Shown in pieces: positions 31,177 to 32,574 of a DNA stretch of 32,574 bases. The stretch is from positions 1 to 32,574 of the forward strand of contig CAITYF010000119.1 of NCBI GenBank assembly GCA_903896545.1, written 5' to 3'. The notes under the pieces are model-generated. The model did not search any database. It was not told where the DNA came from and saw only the letters and a list, made by a program, of their open reading frames with translations. Positions within the stretch are counted from its first letter, which is position 1. Each line of letters opens with the position of its first letter. This DNA is from an uncultured Myxococcales bacterium. GTDB lineage: Bacteria; Myxococcota_A; UBA9042. Position numbers and translations under genes: made by a program.

Positions 31177-32574
31177 ATGACTGCCACGGGCGAAAGATGG
31201 GCGCGCAGACTCCGATGGACCGGCGCGCTTTCGTTGGGCTTTGTCGCCCAAGTCTGGCTGGTCTACGCGGTCATCGCCAACCTCTTCATCGGCTCCGGCA
31301 TGCTGGAAAATTTGGCGAGCGGCGACGGCGAACAGGTGCTGTTGCAGTACGAGTCGGCCTGGACGTGGCTGCCGGGACGGGTCCATGTCAAGGGGCTGTC
31401 GCTGCGTGTTCAGGATTCCAACATTCAGTTTCACCTCGGCATCGATCGCGCTTCGCTGCGTATCGACCTGATTTCTCTAACGCGTCGGACGTTTTCGGCG
31501 TCGCGCATCGAAGCCGACGGCGTGATTTTCCACTTTCGCCACAAGATGCTGCCGATGGGCGTCAACGAACAGCGTGCTGCCGCGTATCCGCCGATTCCGG
31601 GATTCGCCGATCCGCCGCTCAAGGCATCGTACGTCGATGCGCCGCTGACGGATGCGAACTACAACCTGTGGACGGTCGAACTCAACGACGTGCACGCTAG
31701 CGCACGCGACCTCTGGTTCATGGAATGGCGTTTCCTCGGCGACGCTACGGTAACCGGCGCGTTTCGCCTCAAGCCCGTGCGCGAACTCCGCATTGACCCG
31801 ACGGTGTTGAGTCTGCGAAATGGCGCGCTGTCCGTGGGCGCAAAAACCGTGCTGGGTTCGGTGAATGGGACGCTGGAGACGCACGTGGGGACATTCGATG
31901 TCCGTTCGCGCGTCGGGCTGGACGTGCTGCAACAGATCGACGCGCGCATCGATGCGACCGGCAAAGTGGCGACAATCGCGCCGATGGCCGCGATGTATGT
32001 GAAAGAACCGACGCTGCAAGTGGCGGCGGGTGCGGGCGACGTCTCGCTACACGTGGCCGTCAAGGCTGGGCGATTGACCACCGACTCTGTTCTCGAATAC
32101 CGCTCGGCCGACGTGACCCTGCAGATTCCCCAAGGGCTTGTCCACAGCGACTTGTGCGCGGTGGTACGCGTGTTGTCCGATCGCCTCGTCGTCGGCCTAT
32201 TTGTTGCCGCTGCGGACCTGACGCTGAACGATAGGGAGCGCTTGACGATGCGCGCTTTCGCGGCAGGTGCAGACGTCAATGGCACTGCGTTGTGGCGACC
32301 TTTTCAGGTGAAAGGCGGCTCGTTTTCCGTGGAGAAGTTCGCAGTTGCCGACCTCGCTTCGCTCCAAGCGCTCCTGCCGCAGGGCGTTGTGCTTCACGGC
32401 GGTTCGGCGAACGGATCAGCTCACGCCGACGTCGCTGTTGCCGGCTCCCCCAAACCGCCACAATCCGGTGAATCCCGCCGCCACCGCCATTTCGCGGCAA
32501 GCGCAGCGCGCCGCCTGACCGGCTCCTTGCCATCCAATCGCTCACAATCGGCAGGCTGTGGGCTATGTGGGTAA
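31177..32574 (+). CDS. AsmA-like membrane-anchored protein
   Basis: A 465-residue protein with one N-terminal membrane helix (about 15-38) and a long periplasmic region of short beta-strands and leucine-rich turns (for example WTWLPGRVHVKGLSLRVQ, then ASRIEADGVIFHF). This is the pattern of AsmA/TamB-type envelope proteins, which help lipid or outer-membrane protein transport. AAAGGA precedes the ATG. The last 45 residues or so (after AHADVAVAGSP) turn rich in Arg, Ser and His and lose the strand pattern, which suggests a frameshift or a decayed end near 32450. The stop TAA is the final triplet of the window, so what follows cannot be seen. Confidence 0.65.
   Translation: MTATGERWARRLRWTGALSLGFVAQVWLVYAVIANLFIGSGMLENLASGDGEQVLLQYESAWTWLPGRVHVKGLSLRVQDSNIQFHLGIDRASLRIDLISLTRRTFSASRIEADGVIFHFRHKMLPMGVNEQRAAAYPPIPGFADPPLKASYVDAPLTDANYNLWTVELNDVHASARDLWFMEWRFLGDATVTGAFRLKPVRELRIDPTVLSLRNGALSVGAKTVLGSVNGTLETHVGTFDVRSRVGLDVLQQIDARIDATGKVATIAPMAAMYVKEPTLQVAAGAGDVSLHVAVKAGRLTTDSVLEYRSADVTLQIPQGLVHSDLCAVVRVLSDRLVVGLFVAAADLTLNDRERLTMRAFAAGADVNGTALWRPFQVKGGSFSVEKFAVADLASLQALLPQGVVLHGGSANGSAHADVAVAGSPKPPQSGESRRHRHFAASAARRLTGSLPSNRSQSAGCGLCG

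Noticed and set aside
1..32574. tRNA, rRNA, insertion sequences, integrase or prophage genes
   Set aside because: None was recognised on either strand, and no transposase or integrase motif was seen in the plausible frames.

Overview
The window looks like a piece of chromosome from a GC-rich Gram-negative bacterium of the myxobacterial/deltaproteobacterial type. This rests on two large Asp/Ala-rich, Cys-rich surface lipoproteins (one with a MopE-type metal-binding motif, one built of sushi and EGF domains), an orphan hybrid histidine kinase, and many long convergent or divergent single-gene units. The lineage is an inference; no rRNA or tRNA gene was seen to confirm it.

Layout. Positions 1-198 hold a hairpin-rich dispersed element. 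Positions 199-2444 (minus) encode a lipoprotein followed two bases later by a TSUP-family permease. Positions 2836-7995 (plus) encode a 1719-residue lipoprotein with 19 sushi and 5 EGF-like domains. Positions 8086-10409 (minus) encode a pentapeptide-repeat protein coupled to a polytopic membrane protein, followed by a small plus-strand membrane protein (10581-11120) and a hybrid sensor kinase (11244-13517, minus).

Positions 13646-17610 form a compact arsenic-type island. arsR-arsA run leftwards; arsD, a small thioredoxin, a membrane-anchored thioredoxin and a CcdA-like protein run rightwards. The two divergent promoters carry near-identical TTGACA/TATCGT elements, each overlapped by a TATCG-N8-CGAT(A/G) inverted repeat, which suggests one ArsR controls both arms. 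ArsA and ArsD keep the metal-site cysteines expected of the family, but no ArsB or Acr3 pump lies nearby; a CcdA/thioredoxin redox relay occupies that place. A second, inverted copy of the hairpin element of positions 1-127 lies just past this island, with compensatory changes in its stems.

From 17972 to 24640 come a polytopic membrane protein, a methyltransferase-like protein with a hydrophobic C-terminal part, a stand-alone molybdopterin oxidoreductase and an unrecognised helical protein. The spaces between them contain a 43-bp tandem repeat, two copies of a second dispersed repeat and gene remnants. A Cys-rich lipoprotein follows at 24641.

The most unusual pair is at 25484-28343. One gene joins a PqqD-like (RRE) domain to an internal twin-arginine-type signal and a long charged coiled coil. 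Tail-to-tail with it, across a strong bidirectional hairpin, is a fusion of a prolyl-4-hydroxylase-type 2-oxoglutarate dioxygenase with a RimK-like ATP-grasp ligase. Together they may form a protein or peptide modification system, but that link is inferred from adjacency. The window closes with a DUF1801 protein, a diguanylate cyclase, a YdeI-like protein and an AsmA-like membrane-anchored protein whose stop codon is the last triplet of the window.
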